Of a DNA stretch of 64,000 nt, positions 1-7,998 are shown one piece after another. Each line of letters opens with the position of its first letter. The stretch's first letter is position 1. Origin of the DNA: Desulfobacterales bacterium (GTDB lineage: Bacteria > Desulfobacterota > Desulfobacteria > Desulfobacterales > Desulfosalsimonadaceae). A program made the translations under genes and the position numbers. The notes beneath the pieces were generated by a model that saw nothing but the letters and a program-made list of their open reading frames with translations, was not told where the DNA came from and ran no database searches. The stretch spans positions 744,001 through 808,000 of the forward strand of contig JAXHNP010000003.1 in the NCBI GenBank assembly GCA_034520365.1, read 5' to 3'.

Positions 1-678
1 TTTTTGGGCATGGCGGCCCATGACTTGCGAAAACCCATCGGGCTGGTCATGTCCTATTCCGAATTTCTGATTGATGAAGCAGAAACCCTGGACCCTGAAC
101 AGATGCAGTTCCTCCGGACCATCAACGCATCTTCCACGTTCATGAAACGGCTGGTGGATGATTTTTTAGATGTCAGCGCCATTGAAGCCGGAAAGTTTGA
201 CCTGGATCCTGCCCGGGCAAGCCTGTTTCAGGTTCTGCAGCAAAGCCTTGAACTGAATCATCTTCAGGCAATGAAAAAAGGGATCGACCTGGAAGTCCGC
301 TGCCATGAAAATATTCCCCTGATTCTTATGGACGCGTCAAAGATCGAACAGGTTATTACCAACCTGGTCTCCAACGCCATTGAGCACACGCCCCCGGCAA
401 CACGGGTCACCATTACCCTTTCAACTGATCCGCAATGGATCTCCTTTTCGGTTCAGGATGAAGGAAAAGGCATTCCGGCAGATGAAATGGAAAAAATTTT
501 CAAGCCCTTTGAAAAAACCAGCATCAAAAAATCCGGGGGCGAAAAAAGCACGGGGCTTGGCATGCTCATCTCCCGTAAAATCATTGAAGCGCACAAGGGG
601 CAAATCTGGGTGGAGAGTCCGCCGGGCCGGGGCGCGGCATTTCACTTTACCCTGCCAAAGGCCGATGTTGTGGCATAA
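1..678 (+). CDS. Sensor histidine kinase, C-terminal part (5' truncated by window edge)
   Basis: This is the transmitter half of a histidine kinase. The frame is open from the first base, so the gene begins upstream of the window. The HisKA phosphoacceptor box is visible at once (AAHDLRKPIG). The HATPase_c domain follows, with an N box (NLVSNAIEHT), a G1 box (DEGKGIP), an F box (FKPFEK) and a G2 box (TGLGMLI). The sensory domain is outside the window. A response regulator gene follows 41 bases downstream on the same strand, so it is the likely partner. The family assignment is firm; the signal sensed is unknown. Confidence 0.93.
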   Translation, partial: FLGMAAHDLRKPIGLVMSYSEFLIDEAETLDPEQMQFLRTINASSTFMKRLVDDFLDVSAIEAGKFDLDPARASLFQVLQQSLELNHLQAMKKGIDLEVRCHENIPLILMDASKIEQVITNLVSNAIEHTPPATRVTITLSTDPQWISFSVQDEGKGIPADEMEKIFKPFEKTSIKKSGGEKSTGLGMLISRKIIEAHKGQIWVESPPGRGAAFHFTLPKADVVA

Positions 679-719
679 ATTTCAACAAACGACGAAAAAA
701 ACGTGGCGGAAAAACAAAA

Positions 720-1379
720 ATGGATATCAATATCATTGACCCCGACCAAATCAACCCGGAACCCACCAACCAAGACATCAAAATCCTGGTGGCAGATGAT
801 GATCCGGAGATACTTTTTGCCACCGCCCGGGTGATCAAAAAAGCGGGGTATCAGACCTACACGGCGGATTCCGGCAAAAAAGCCATGGAAGCAGTCAAAA
901 CCATCATCCCGGACCTGATTTTACTGGATGTGGTCATGCCGGATGCGGAAGGGCCGGATCTGTGCCGCCGGATCAAGGATGACCCGAAACTGAAAGGGAT
1001 TTACGTGCTGCTGACTTCCGGTGCCCGGGTAAAATCCGATCAACAGGCCGATGGCCTGGATTCCGGGGCGGACGGTTATATTGCCCGGCCTTTGTCCAAC
1101 CGGGAACTGCTCTCCCGGGTCAACTCCATGGTGCGGATTTTGCGCGCGGAGCGGGTCCGGGACCTCCTCATCGTTGAGTTAAAAAAAGCCCTGGCTGAAA
1201 TCAAAACCTTAAGCGGCCTGCTGCCCATCTGCTCTCACTGCAAACAGGTCAGAGATGACAAAGGCTACTGGAGCCAGATCGAATCCTATATCAGTGCGCA
1301 TTCGGATGCACACTTCAGCCACAGCATCTGCCCGGAATGTGCCAAAAAGCATTATCCGGAATTTGATCTTTATGATTGA
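720..1379 (+). CDS. Response regulator with C-terminal Cys-pair domain
   Basis: The protein has 219 residues. The N-terminal receiver domain (about residues 20-140) carries the acidic pocket (VADDD) and a phosphoacceptor Asp near residue 70 (LLDVVMPD). A short helix leads to a C-terminal module at about residues 165-215 with two Cys pairs, CSHCKQVRDDKGYW and CPECAKK. The spacing suggests metal binding. I recall the same conserved tail at the ends of other deltaproteobacterial receiver or PAS proteins, but its role is not known to me. There is no DNA-binding domain, so output is probably by protein contact. It follows the truncated kinase at position 678 and probably pairs with it. Confidence 0.88.
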   Translation: MDINIIDPDQINPEPTNQDIKILVADDDPEILFATARVIKKAGYQTYTADSGKKAMEAVKTIIPDLILLDVVMPDAEGPDLCRRIKDDPKLKGIYVLLTSGARVKSDQQADGLDSGADGYIARPLSNRELLSRVNSMVRILRAERVRDLLIVELKKALAEIKTLSGLLPICSHCKQVRDDKGYWSQIESYISAHSDAHFSHSICPECAKKHYPEFDLYD

Positions 1380-1538
1380 CCGTGACCTCCTTATTAAAAG
1401 GTTATATATTTCGCCGCAACCCGGTTATCTTTCATAAGTATAACATGACAAAACAATGGTGAAGCTTTCAGGACGCCTGACAATGCTGTATTTTTTGGCA
1501 AGCATTGTGCACTCTTGCCCTATACCGGGTCAATATGC

Positions 1539-3287
1539 CTATCTCGGCCCTATCGCTTTGCGCACTTTGATCGCTAATTCCTGCATCGAAAACGGTTTCT
1601 GGATGAATTGAACGCCTTCATCGATCACCCCTTTATGGGCAATCACATCAGCCGTATAGCCCGACATGTATAAAATTTTGAGTCCGGGCCGGCTCATGGC
1701 CATTTGCGAGGCCAGATCCCGCCCATTCATCTCCGGCATAATCACGTCGGTGATGAGCAAATGGATTGTTCCATTATATGTTTCGGATAGCTGCAATGCC
1801 GCGGATGGATTTCCAGCAGTCCAAACGGTGTAACCCAGCCTTTCGAGGATCTGTCTGGACATTTGGAGCACCGGTATTTCATCTTCGACGATCAGGATGG
1901 TTTCCGTTCCCGGGGGTAATTGCCGTGTGGGTGTGGATTCTTTTGCGGGCTCCAAAGCGGGTTCTTCCGCTGCATGGCGGGGCAGGTATATTTTAACAGT
2001 CGTTCCCTGTCCGGATTCGCTGTCTACATTGATAAAGCCGTTGTGCTGTTTGACAATGCCGTATATCATAGCCAGGCCGAGTCCGGTTCCTTTCCCGATC
2101 TCTTTGGTGGTAAAAAACGGTTCAAACAGATTGGCCAGCGTCTCCTTGTCCATGCCCGAACCATCATCGCTTACGGAAAGCATGACGTATTGTCCGGGAA
2201 CAAAATAAGGATAAAGTGTACAATAATTTTCATCAACCTCGACATTGTTTGTTTCTATTTTAATTTTGCCCACATCGGCAATTGCATCCCGCGCATTGAC
2301 GGCAAGATTGGTCATGGTCTGGTCCGCCTGGGAGGGGTCTAATTTTACCGGCCAGAGGTTGTTGCCCGGGTGCCACACAAGCTCAATATTTTCGCCGATC
2401 AAGCGTTGCAGCATTTTCAGCATGCCGGAAATGGTGTCATTTAAATCGAGCTGCACCGGATTGATGGTCTGCTGCCGGGCAAAAGCCATTAGCTGCCGGA
2501 CGATGTCGGCGGATTTTTTTCCAGCGGTGTATATTTCCCGGATCGTTTCGCGGAGGGGATCTGACGGGTCCATCATGCCGATGGCCATTTCGGCATATCC
2601 GTTTATAACGGTAAGTTTGTTGTTAAAATCGTGGGCCACGCCGCCTGCCAGGCGTCCGACGGATTCCATTTTCTGGGCCTGGTTGAGCTGGGCCTGGAGT
2701 TTTTCACGATCTTGCTCCGCCCGCTTGCGCTCGGTGATGTCGATCAACACCACGTGGCAGACGGGCGCGCCGTCTTTCGCTTGAGCGGCGGTTCCCGTCA
2801 GATGGCCCCAGAAGAATCTGCCGTCCGGTTTGAGCAGACGCAGTTCGCATTCCTGCGACTCGCCCGTCTCAAAAAGTTTCTTGTGGTGCAGGTAGTAGAT
2901 ATCCTGGTCCTCTTTGAGGATGAAGCGGCTAATCGGCTGCTTAACCAGAGCGGCGCGAGCCGTGTCCAACAAGACGGCGGCGGTTAGGTTGGCTTCCTGG
3001 ATCAGTCCTTTTTCGCTTAAAGTATAATAACCCACCGGGGCCAGGTCATAGAGGTCGAAATAGCGCGCCCGCGATTCTTCGATCTCCGCCTGTGCCTTGC
3101 GAAGCTCTTCATTCTGCATCTCCAGCTCGATCTGGTGCACCCGCAGTTCGTGAAGCGTTTCACGGATTTCTTCAGGCGAGAGGGCCGCGATGTCTTGTAG
3201 TGTCCGGTCGGTCCGTTTCCGGGCAAGTGCTTCGGCCTCCTGTCGTAGATCCGCAGCGCCTTTGGGGCGGTTCTCCTTGTTTGTCAT
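1539..3287 (-). CDS. PAS hybrid histidine kinase with C-terminal receiver
   Basis: The protein has 582 residues and no membrane segment, so it is a cytoplasmic sensor. In order it has an N-terminal coiled coil (about 10-75), a PAS/PAC domain (about 75-195), HisKA with HDFNNK (His near residue 218), HATPase_c with the G2 motif GTGLGLAMIYG, and a C-terminal receiver with its Asp near residue 514 (LLITDVIMPEMNG). The first ~190 residues are almost identical to those of the kinase at 7991-10447. Its start overlaps the stop of the upstream CheB-CheR gene (ATGA, 3284-3287), which indicates translational coupling. The receiver is close to that of the kinase at 10610-12286. Confidence 0.93.
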   Translation of the reverse strand: MTNKENRPKGAADLRQEAEALARKRTDRTLQDIAALSPEEIRETLHELRVHQIELEMQNEELRKAQAEIEESRARYFDLYDLAPVGYYTLSEKGLIQEANLTAAVLLDTARAALVKQPISRFILKEDQDIYYLHHKKLFETGESQECELRLLKPDGRFFWGHLTGTAAQAKDGAPVCHVVLIDITERKRAEQDREKLQAQLNQAQKMESVGRLAGGVAHDFNNKLTVINGYAEMAIGMMDPSDPLRETIREIYTAGKKSADIVRQLMAFARQQTINPVQLDLNDTISGMLKMLQRLIGENIELVWHPGNNLWPVKLDPSQADQTMTNLAVNARDAIADVGKIKIETNNVEVDENYCTLYPYFVPGQYVMLSVSDDGSGMDKETLANLFEPFFTTKEIGKGTGLGLAMIYGIVKQHNGFINVDSESGQGTTVKIYLPRHAAEEPALEPAKESTPTRQLPPGTETILIVEDEIPVLQMSRQILERLGYTVWTAGNPSAALQLSETYNGTIHLLITDVIMPEMNGRDLASQMAMSRPGLKILYMSGYTADVIAHKGVIDEGVQFIQKPFSMQELAIKVRKAIGPR

Positions 3288-6200
3288 GGGTTATCCCCTT
3301 CATTTGAAGATGGCAAAGTCCCGTTTGTTCCGGAATCCGTCCGCTCCCCGCCCTGTTGCCCGGAAACATCCAGCTGGGCGCAGGTGATCCCGACCACGGC
3401 GCCGGCGGCATCGTGCAGTGGTTCGACGGTCAGGTCATAGTCAACAGTCTTGCCTGCAATGGTAAGCCGGACGTTTTGCCGCGTGCCTTTTCCGCTTTCC
3501 AGCACCTTTTGCTTGATAGCCGTCAGTGCGGCGGCATCCTGTTCCCCCAGAAGGTCGGCGTCGGTCTTGCCGATAATCTCTTCCGCTGCAAATCCCAAAT
3601 TCGGGTTTTGAATCCAAGTGTAGCTAAGGCGTACGTCCTGAGTGAAAACACAAATGGAAGCAACGCTGAGGGCGACCCGCAGCCGCTCCTTGTTTGCCCG
3701 CAACACCTCGCGAAGCTTTCGCGACTCCGTGATATCCACAAAGGTGAGTACCGCGCCCTCGATGACGTTATTCAGGGTGCGGTAAGGCTGAATGTGCATG
3801 CGGTACCAAAACCCCTCGGCGGTCTGAACCTCGGCCTCCTTGGGAACCAGGGTGTCGAGCACTTCCTGCGTGTCTTCCTTCAGGTTGCTGTAGCCGGGCA
3901 GGTTGGAGACGATGTGGGATACCGGCCTGCCGATGTCGCTCTGGATCAGGTTGATAATCTTGGTGGCGGAGGGGGTAAAACGCAGGATGCGAAGTTGGTG
4001 ATCCACAAAGACGGTGGCTATGCCGGTGCCGGCCAGCAGATTGTTCATGTCGTTGTTGGCCAGTGACAGGGCAGCCACCTTGGCCTCCAGCTCGGAGTTG
4101 ACCGTAGACAGTTCCTCGTTCACCGATTGCAGCTCCTCTTTGGAGGTTTCAAGCTCCTCGTTGGTGGACTGCAGTTCTTCGTTTATGGACTGCATCTCTT
4201 CGTTGGAGGATTTTAACTCTTCATTGGAGGTCTCCAGTTCTTCGGTGGTGGACTGGAGATACTCCTCCTTGGCCCGCAGCTCCTGCTTGAGTTCGGCGAT
4301 ACGGGTGTCGGCATTTTCACTGTCTGTTTCTGATGACGGTTTGTTCTCCTGTCCATCAGGCAATGATAATTTATCACTGACCAGGGGCTCCTGATTCTGC
4401 GCCAGAATAACCAGATACAAGGAGGGATCGGGCGAGGCGGCAGGAGCGGCGGCCACGGGTCGGACAGTCAGGTTGACGGTGGTAACGTCGCCGTTGGTCT
4501 TGACCCGCAGTCCCGGGCAGCGAACGGTTGCCCCGGTCCCCGCGGCTTTGCGCAGTGTGATAGCCAGGTCGCGATGCAGCCCTTCCCGGGCCATCTTCAA
4601 AATATTGTAGATCCCGCTCTCCCCGGGGGCAGGTTCCAGGTACAGGCCGGTGCGGCCGTGGAGGTAGAGAATATCGCCCTGGGCGTTGACCAGAGCCCCT
4701 GCCTGGACGATCTCCTGCAGCAGGGTTTGTTCGGTCAGCTCCCGCAGCGATAGTTTCCCGGTATGGGCGGTCTTTTCGGCGGTACGCGGGGATTTTGTAT
4801 CCGGGGCCGTCATGGGCGGCAAAAATTGATCCGGTCCCGGGCGCTGGGCGCTTGCGAGATCGTCCTTGCGCCGATACAGTTTCCGCTTGCGGTCCAGCGT
4901 GGAAAAAAGGTTCTGAAATTCGCCCACGGTTTCAGAGGTGCCAAGAAAAAGAAACCCGCCCGGGTTCAAAGCATAGTGAAAGAGGGGAATGAGCTTTTTC
5001 TGCAGTTCCCCGCCCATGTAGATGAGCAGGTTGCGGCAACTGATCAGGTCCAGCCTGGAGAAAGGCGGGTCCTTGATCACGTCCTGCTCGGAGAAGACCA
5101 GCATGTCGCGGATGCTCTTTTGGATGCGAAATGAGCTGTCTCCGGGTTCGGGCGAAAAGAACCGCGCCAGCCGTTCCGGCGTTAGATCAGTGGCGATGGA
5201 GGCCGGATAAATGCCGGCACGGGCTGTGGCAATGGCATGACTGTCAATGTCCGTGGCAAAGATCTGCACCTTGAAATTCTGCTTCAGGGCCTCCTGGCGC
5301 TCGGCCAGCAGGATGGCAAGGGAATAGGCCTCGTCGCCGGTAGAGCACCCGGGCACCCAGATCCGAATTTCGGCATCCGCGTGACTGGCGGCAAAGAGCT
5401 TGGGGATGATCTGCTCTTCCAGGGCGCTGAAGGCTTCGGGGTCGCGGAAAAAACTGGTCACGCCGATCAGCATATCGCGAAACAGCGCATCCACCTCCTG
5501 GGGTGCCTGCTGGATGAACTTGACATAACCGTCCATGCTTTCGATTTGATGCACGGCCATGCGCCGTTCGATGCGGCGTTGGATTGTCGAGGGCTTATAC
5601 TGAGAAAAATCGTGGCCGGTCTGGGTGCGCAGCAGAACCAATATCTTTTTCAGGGCATTCTCGGCCTTGGGCGTCGGGGTCACTGGCCGGGGGGGCTTGC
5701 CGAAGGCATGGGTTACATAGACGACGAGTTGGGCTGGCATTTCGGCCGGGGGCAGTTCGTAATCCACGAGCCCCGTGCTGATGGCGCTGCGCGGCATACC
5801 GTCGTGTTCGGCGGACTCAGGGTTCTGGACCATTACCATGCCGCCCTCGCCTTTGATGGCCCGCACCCCCAGACTGCCGTCGCTGCCGGTGCCCGAAAGC
5901 ACAACGCCGATGGCCCGCTCATGCTGGTCATCGGCCAGGGACCGGAAAAAGAAATCAATGGGCAGACGCCGGCCACGCGGTTCAGCCGGCTCCAGCAGTT
6001 GCAGCGCACCGTTCATTAACGACATGTCGCGGCCCGGTGGGATGATATAAGCACAATTAGGCTGAACCTCCATACCGTCCTCGACCTCAAAGACCTGCAT
6101 ACGCGTGTATCGCCGGATCAGATCGGTCAGGATGCTCTTATGGTCCGGTGCCAGGTGCTGGACCAGCACAAAGGCCATGCCGGGATCAACGTCCGCGGGC

Positions 6201-6415
6201 ATGCCGGAAAAGAAGGCCTCAAACGCCGCCAGCCCCCCGGCCGAAGCGCCGATGCCCACGATGGGGAAGCTGCCGGCTGTCTGGTCCGTCGCTGTCCGGT
6301 CCGTCTTTGACTGCTCGTCAACGGCGCTGCCGGAGTGCTCCGGCGGCGTGAAGGTTTTTGTTTTCCCCTGGTGCGTTACGGCCGGCTTGTTCCTGTCTTT
6401 TTTTCTCTCTGTCAT
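3284..6415 (-). CDS. CheB-CheR-PAS fusion (methylesterase/methyltransferase signalling protein)
   Basis: About 1043 residues. Domains in order: CheB methylesterase (about 50-240) with GIGASAGG, VQHLAPDH and GTGSDGS; CheR methyltransferase (about 270-540) with an SAM-binding stretch (PGCSTGDEAYS) and SCRNLLIYM; a heptad-repeat coiled coil at about 708-772 made of repeated TxEELETSNEEL-like units; and two PAS domains up to the C-terminus. It lacks the receiver of a chemotaxis CheB, and no chemoreceptor is nearby, so it probably modifies or regulates signalling rather than flagellar taxis. I chose the ATG at 6415 (MTERKK) with a purine-rich GAAGAG upstream. An open frame reaches 6604 but has no family similarity there. 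It is coupled by overlap to the hybrid kinase downstream. Confidence 0.93.
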   Translation of the reverse strand: MTERKKDRNKPAVTHQGKTKTFTPPEHSGSAVDEQSKTDRTATDQTAGSFPIVGIGASAGGLAAFEAFFSGMPADVDPGMAFVLVQHLAPDHKSILTDLIRRYTRMQVFEVEDGMEVQPNCAYIIPPGRDMSLMNGALQLLEPAEPRGRRLPIDFFFRSLADDQHERAIGVVLSGTGSDGSLGVRAIKGEGGMVMVQNPESAEHDGMPRSAISTGLVDYELPPAEMPAQLVVYVTHAFGKPPRPVTPTPKAENALKKILVLLRTQTGHDFSQYKPSTIQRRIERRMAVHQIESMDGYVKFIQQAPQEVDALFRDMLIGVTSFFRDPEAFSALEEQIIPKLFAASHADAEIRIWVPGCSTGDEAYSLAILLAERQEALKQNFKVQIFATDIDSHAIATARAGIYPASIATDLTPERLARFFSPEPGDSSFRIQKSIRDMLVFSEQDVIKDPPFSRLDLISCRNLLIYMGGELQKKLIPLFHYALNPGGFLFLGTSETVGEFQNLFSTLDRKRKLYRRKDDLASAQRPGPDQFLPPMTAPDTKSPRTAEKTAHTGKLSLRELTEQTLLQEIVQAGALVNAQGDILYLHGRTGLYLEPAPGESGIYNILKMAREGLHRDLAITLRKAAGTGATVRCPGLRVKTNGDVTTVNLTVRPVAAAPAASPDPSLYLVILAQNQEPLVSDKLSLPDGQENKPSSETDSENADTRIAELKQELRAKEEYLQSTTEELETSNEELKSSNEEMQSINEELQSTNEELETSKEELQSVNEELSTVNSELEAKVAALSLANNDMNNLLAGTGIATVFVDHQLRILRFTPSATKIINLIQSDIGRPVSHIVSNLPGYSNLKEDTQEVLDTLVPKEAEVQTAEGFWYRMHIQPYRTLNNVIEGAVLTFVDITESRKLREVLRANKERLRVALSVASICVFTQDVRLSYTWIQNPNLGFAAEEIIGKTDADLLGEQDAAALTAIKQKVLESGKGTRQNVRLTIAGKTVDYDLTVEPLHDAAGAVVGITCAQLDVSGQQGGERTDSGTNGTLPSSNEGDNP

Positions 6416-6618
6416 GGCAATCTCTTCCATTTGAATGGGCAGGGTCTTTTCTGACACCAAAGATAATTGGGAATGCAGACTACGGCTATGCCCCGGCAGT
6501 ATTGTGAATTTCAGCCCGGAGCACATTGGTGGTTTCAATGTACATATTTCAAGATGCCCGGGGATACTGCATTTGCAGGCAAGAAGTCTACACTCGTACC
6601 CCATGATAGGTCATATGC
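6416..6618. other. Intergenic region upstream of the CheB-CheR gene
   Basis: No gene is seen. The stretch about 6505-6618 resembles the sequence at about 10495-10615, which precedes another kinase of this block (shared words such as GGAGCACATTGG and GGTCATATGCCTA). The similarity shows that whole gene ends plus flanks were duplicated here. Confidence 0.5.
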
Positions 6619-6780
6619 CTACTCCTGCTCAATCGCCTCCCTCACTTTAACCGCAAGATCATTGAACGAGAATGGCTTCTAAATGAATTGAACTCCTTCA
6701 TCAAGAACCCCGTGATGGACGATCACATTTGCGGTGTAGCCGGATATGAACAACACCTTGATATCTGAATGGTTACGGAT
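6619..6780 (-). pseudogene. Remnant of a hybrid-kinase receiver domain with in-frame nonsense codon
   Basis: Reading the minus strand from about 6780 to the TAG at 6619-6621 gives a clear copy of the receiver C-terminus found at the ends of the kinases at 1539-3287 and 10610-12286. It runs through [22 protein letters not shown]-stop-KPF and NDLAVKVREAIEQE. The Gln codon of the conserved QFIQKPF motif is TAG here. Nothing kinase-like continues upstream of about 6780. It is therefore a dead 3' fragment left from duplication or deletion of a kinase gene. Confidence 0.85.
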
Positions 6781-6861
6781 GCTTTTTGGTTTTTCGTGGC
6801 CAATACGGTTTGGCAGCCAGCACCGCAGGAGCACAGCCACGACACCGAGTGCCGTCGGAGG

Positions 6862-7998
6862 TCAGCCTGCGGCGGGCAGGATAAACCAGAAGATGCTGCC
6901 TTTACCGACCTCGCTGTCCACGCCGATCCGCCCGCCTTGGGCCTCGACTGCGAGTTTGCAGAACGTCAATCCAAGCCCAGTGGAATACTTGTGCCCTTCC
7001 TTGCTTGTCGTCATCTGACCGAACTTGTCAAAGATGCGTTCGTAATACTCCGGGGGGATGCCCGGGCCGTTGTCGCAGAACGTGACCCCGACGCCCTCCG
7101 ATATGCGATTCAGGTCGATACGCACTTCGCCGCCGCTTCCGGTGAACTTGACGGCGTTGGCGATCAGATTGCCAACGACCCGCCGGACGACCTCGGGATC
7201 ACAGACGGCAACCACTGCGTCAGCTGGCCGCTCGAACAGGACTGTCGAATCGTTGACGAGCGCGCCCAGCGAGATTATGGCGCTGGCAACGATTTCGCGA
7301 AGGTCGCACGCCTCCTTTTCCAGAGGCATCTCATTGGATTCCATGCGACTGATGTCGAGCAACGTCGTGACCATGTCCCGCAGGCTACCGCCCGTTGCCA
7401 AAATTTCCCCGGCATATGTCGCCAGTTCGTCATGCCCCAGATTCTTCAGTTCCTCCACCAGAAGTTCAGCGTATCCGAGAACCCCCATCAGTGGTGAACG
7501 CATATCATGCACGATCATGTGGACCAGATTGTCGCGCAGTTCTTCGAGTTCGCGCAGGCGGTCGTAGTCCTCCTGAATCTGCCTCTTCTGCACTTCGACC
7601 TGCAACTGCTGCCGGCGAAGATCAAGGTGGGTCTTAACCCGCGCCAGCACCTCTTCTTCCTGGAAGGGCTTGGTCACGTAATCCAGGCCGCCCGCGGAAA
7701 AGGCCTTGATTTTATCGTTGGGACCGTCCAACGCACTGATGAAAAGCACCGGGATGTCCTTCAGGCTCTCATCGGACTTGAGCCGCCGGCAGACCTCAAA
7801 CCCGTCCATCTCGGGCATCAGGATGTCCAGCAGAATCAAATCCGGCGGATTTTGGGCCGCGGCCTTCAGTGCCATGGCACCGCGCGGGAACTGCACTACG
7901 CGGTAGCCCCGACTCTGAAGCATCTCATCCAGTAGCTTGAGGTTGGCCGGGGTGTCATCAACCACCATGATGGTAGTGGTTGAATTCTCGTTATTCAT
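6862..7998 (-). CDS. Response regulator-histidine kinase (REC-HisKA-HATPase)
   Basis: 378 residues from the ATG at 7998. The receiver comes first, with its Asp near residue 58 (LILLDILMPEMDG). A helical linker and HisKA (VHDMRSPLMGVLGY) follow, then HATPase_c with NLIANAVKF, DNGPGIP and STGLGLTFC. This order, receiver ahead of kinase, is typical of phosphorelay intermediates. The start overlaps the end of the upstream hybrid kinase (ATGAATAA, 7991-7998), so the two are translated together and probably act in one relay. There is no membrane segment. An upstream in-frame ATG at 8019 is possible but less likely given the overlap geometry. Confidence 0.92.
   Translation of the reverse strand: MNNENSTTTIMVVDDTPANLKLLDEMLQSRGYRVVQFPRGAMALKAAAQNPPDLILLDILMPEMDGFEVCRRLKSDESLKDIPVLFISALDGPNDKIKAFSAGGLDYVTKPFQEEEVLARVKTHLDLRRQQLQVEVQKRQIQEDYDRLRELEELRDNLVHMIVHDMRSPLMGVLGYAELLVEELKNLGHDELATYAGEILATGGSLRDMVTTLLDISRMESNEMPLEKEACDLREIVASAIISLGALVNDSTVLFERPADAVVAVCDPEVVRRVVGNLIANAVKFTGSGGEVRIDLNRISEGVGVTFCDNGPGIPPEYYERIFDKFGQMTTSKEGHKYSTGLGLTFCKLAVEAQGGRIGVDSEVGKGSIFWFILPAAG

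Noticed and set aside
4014-4394. Ser-rich open frame opposite the CheB-CheR gene
   Set aside because: It is the antisense reading of the Glu-rich coiled coil (TEEL repeats) and has no start signal.
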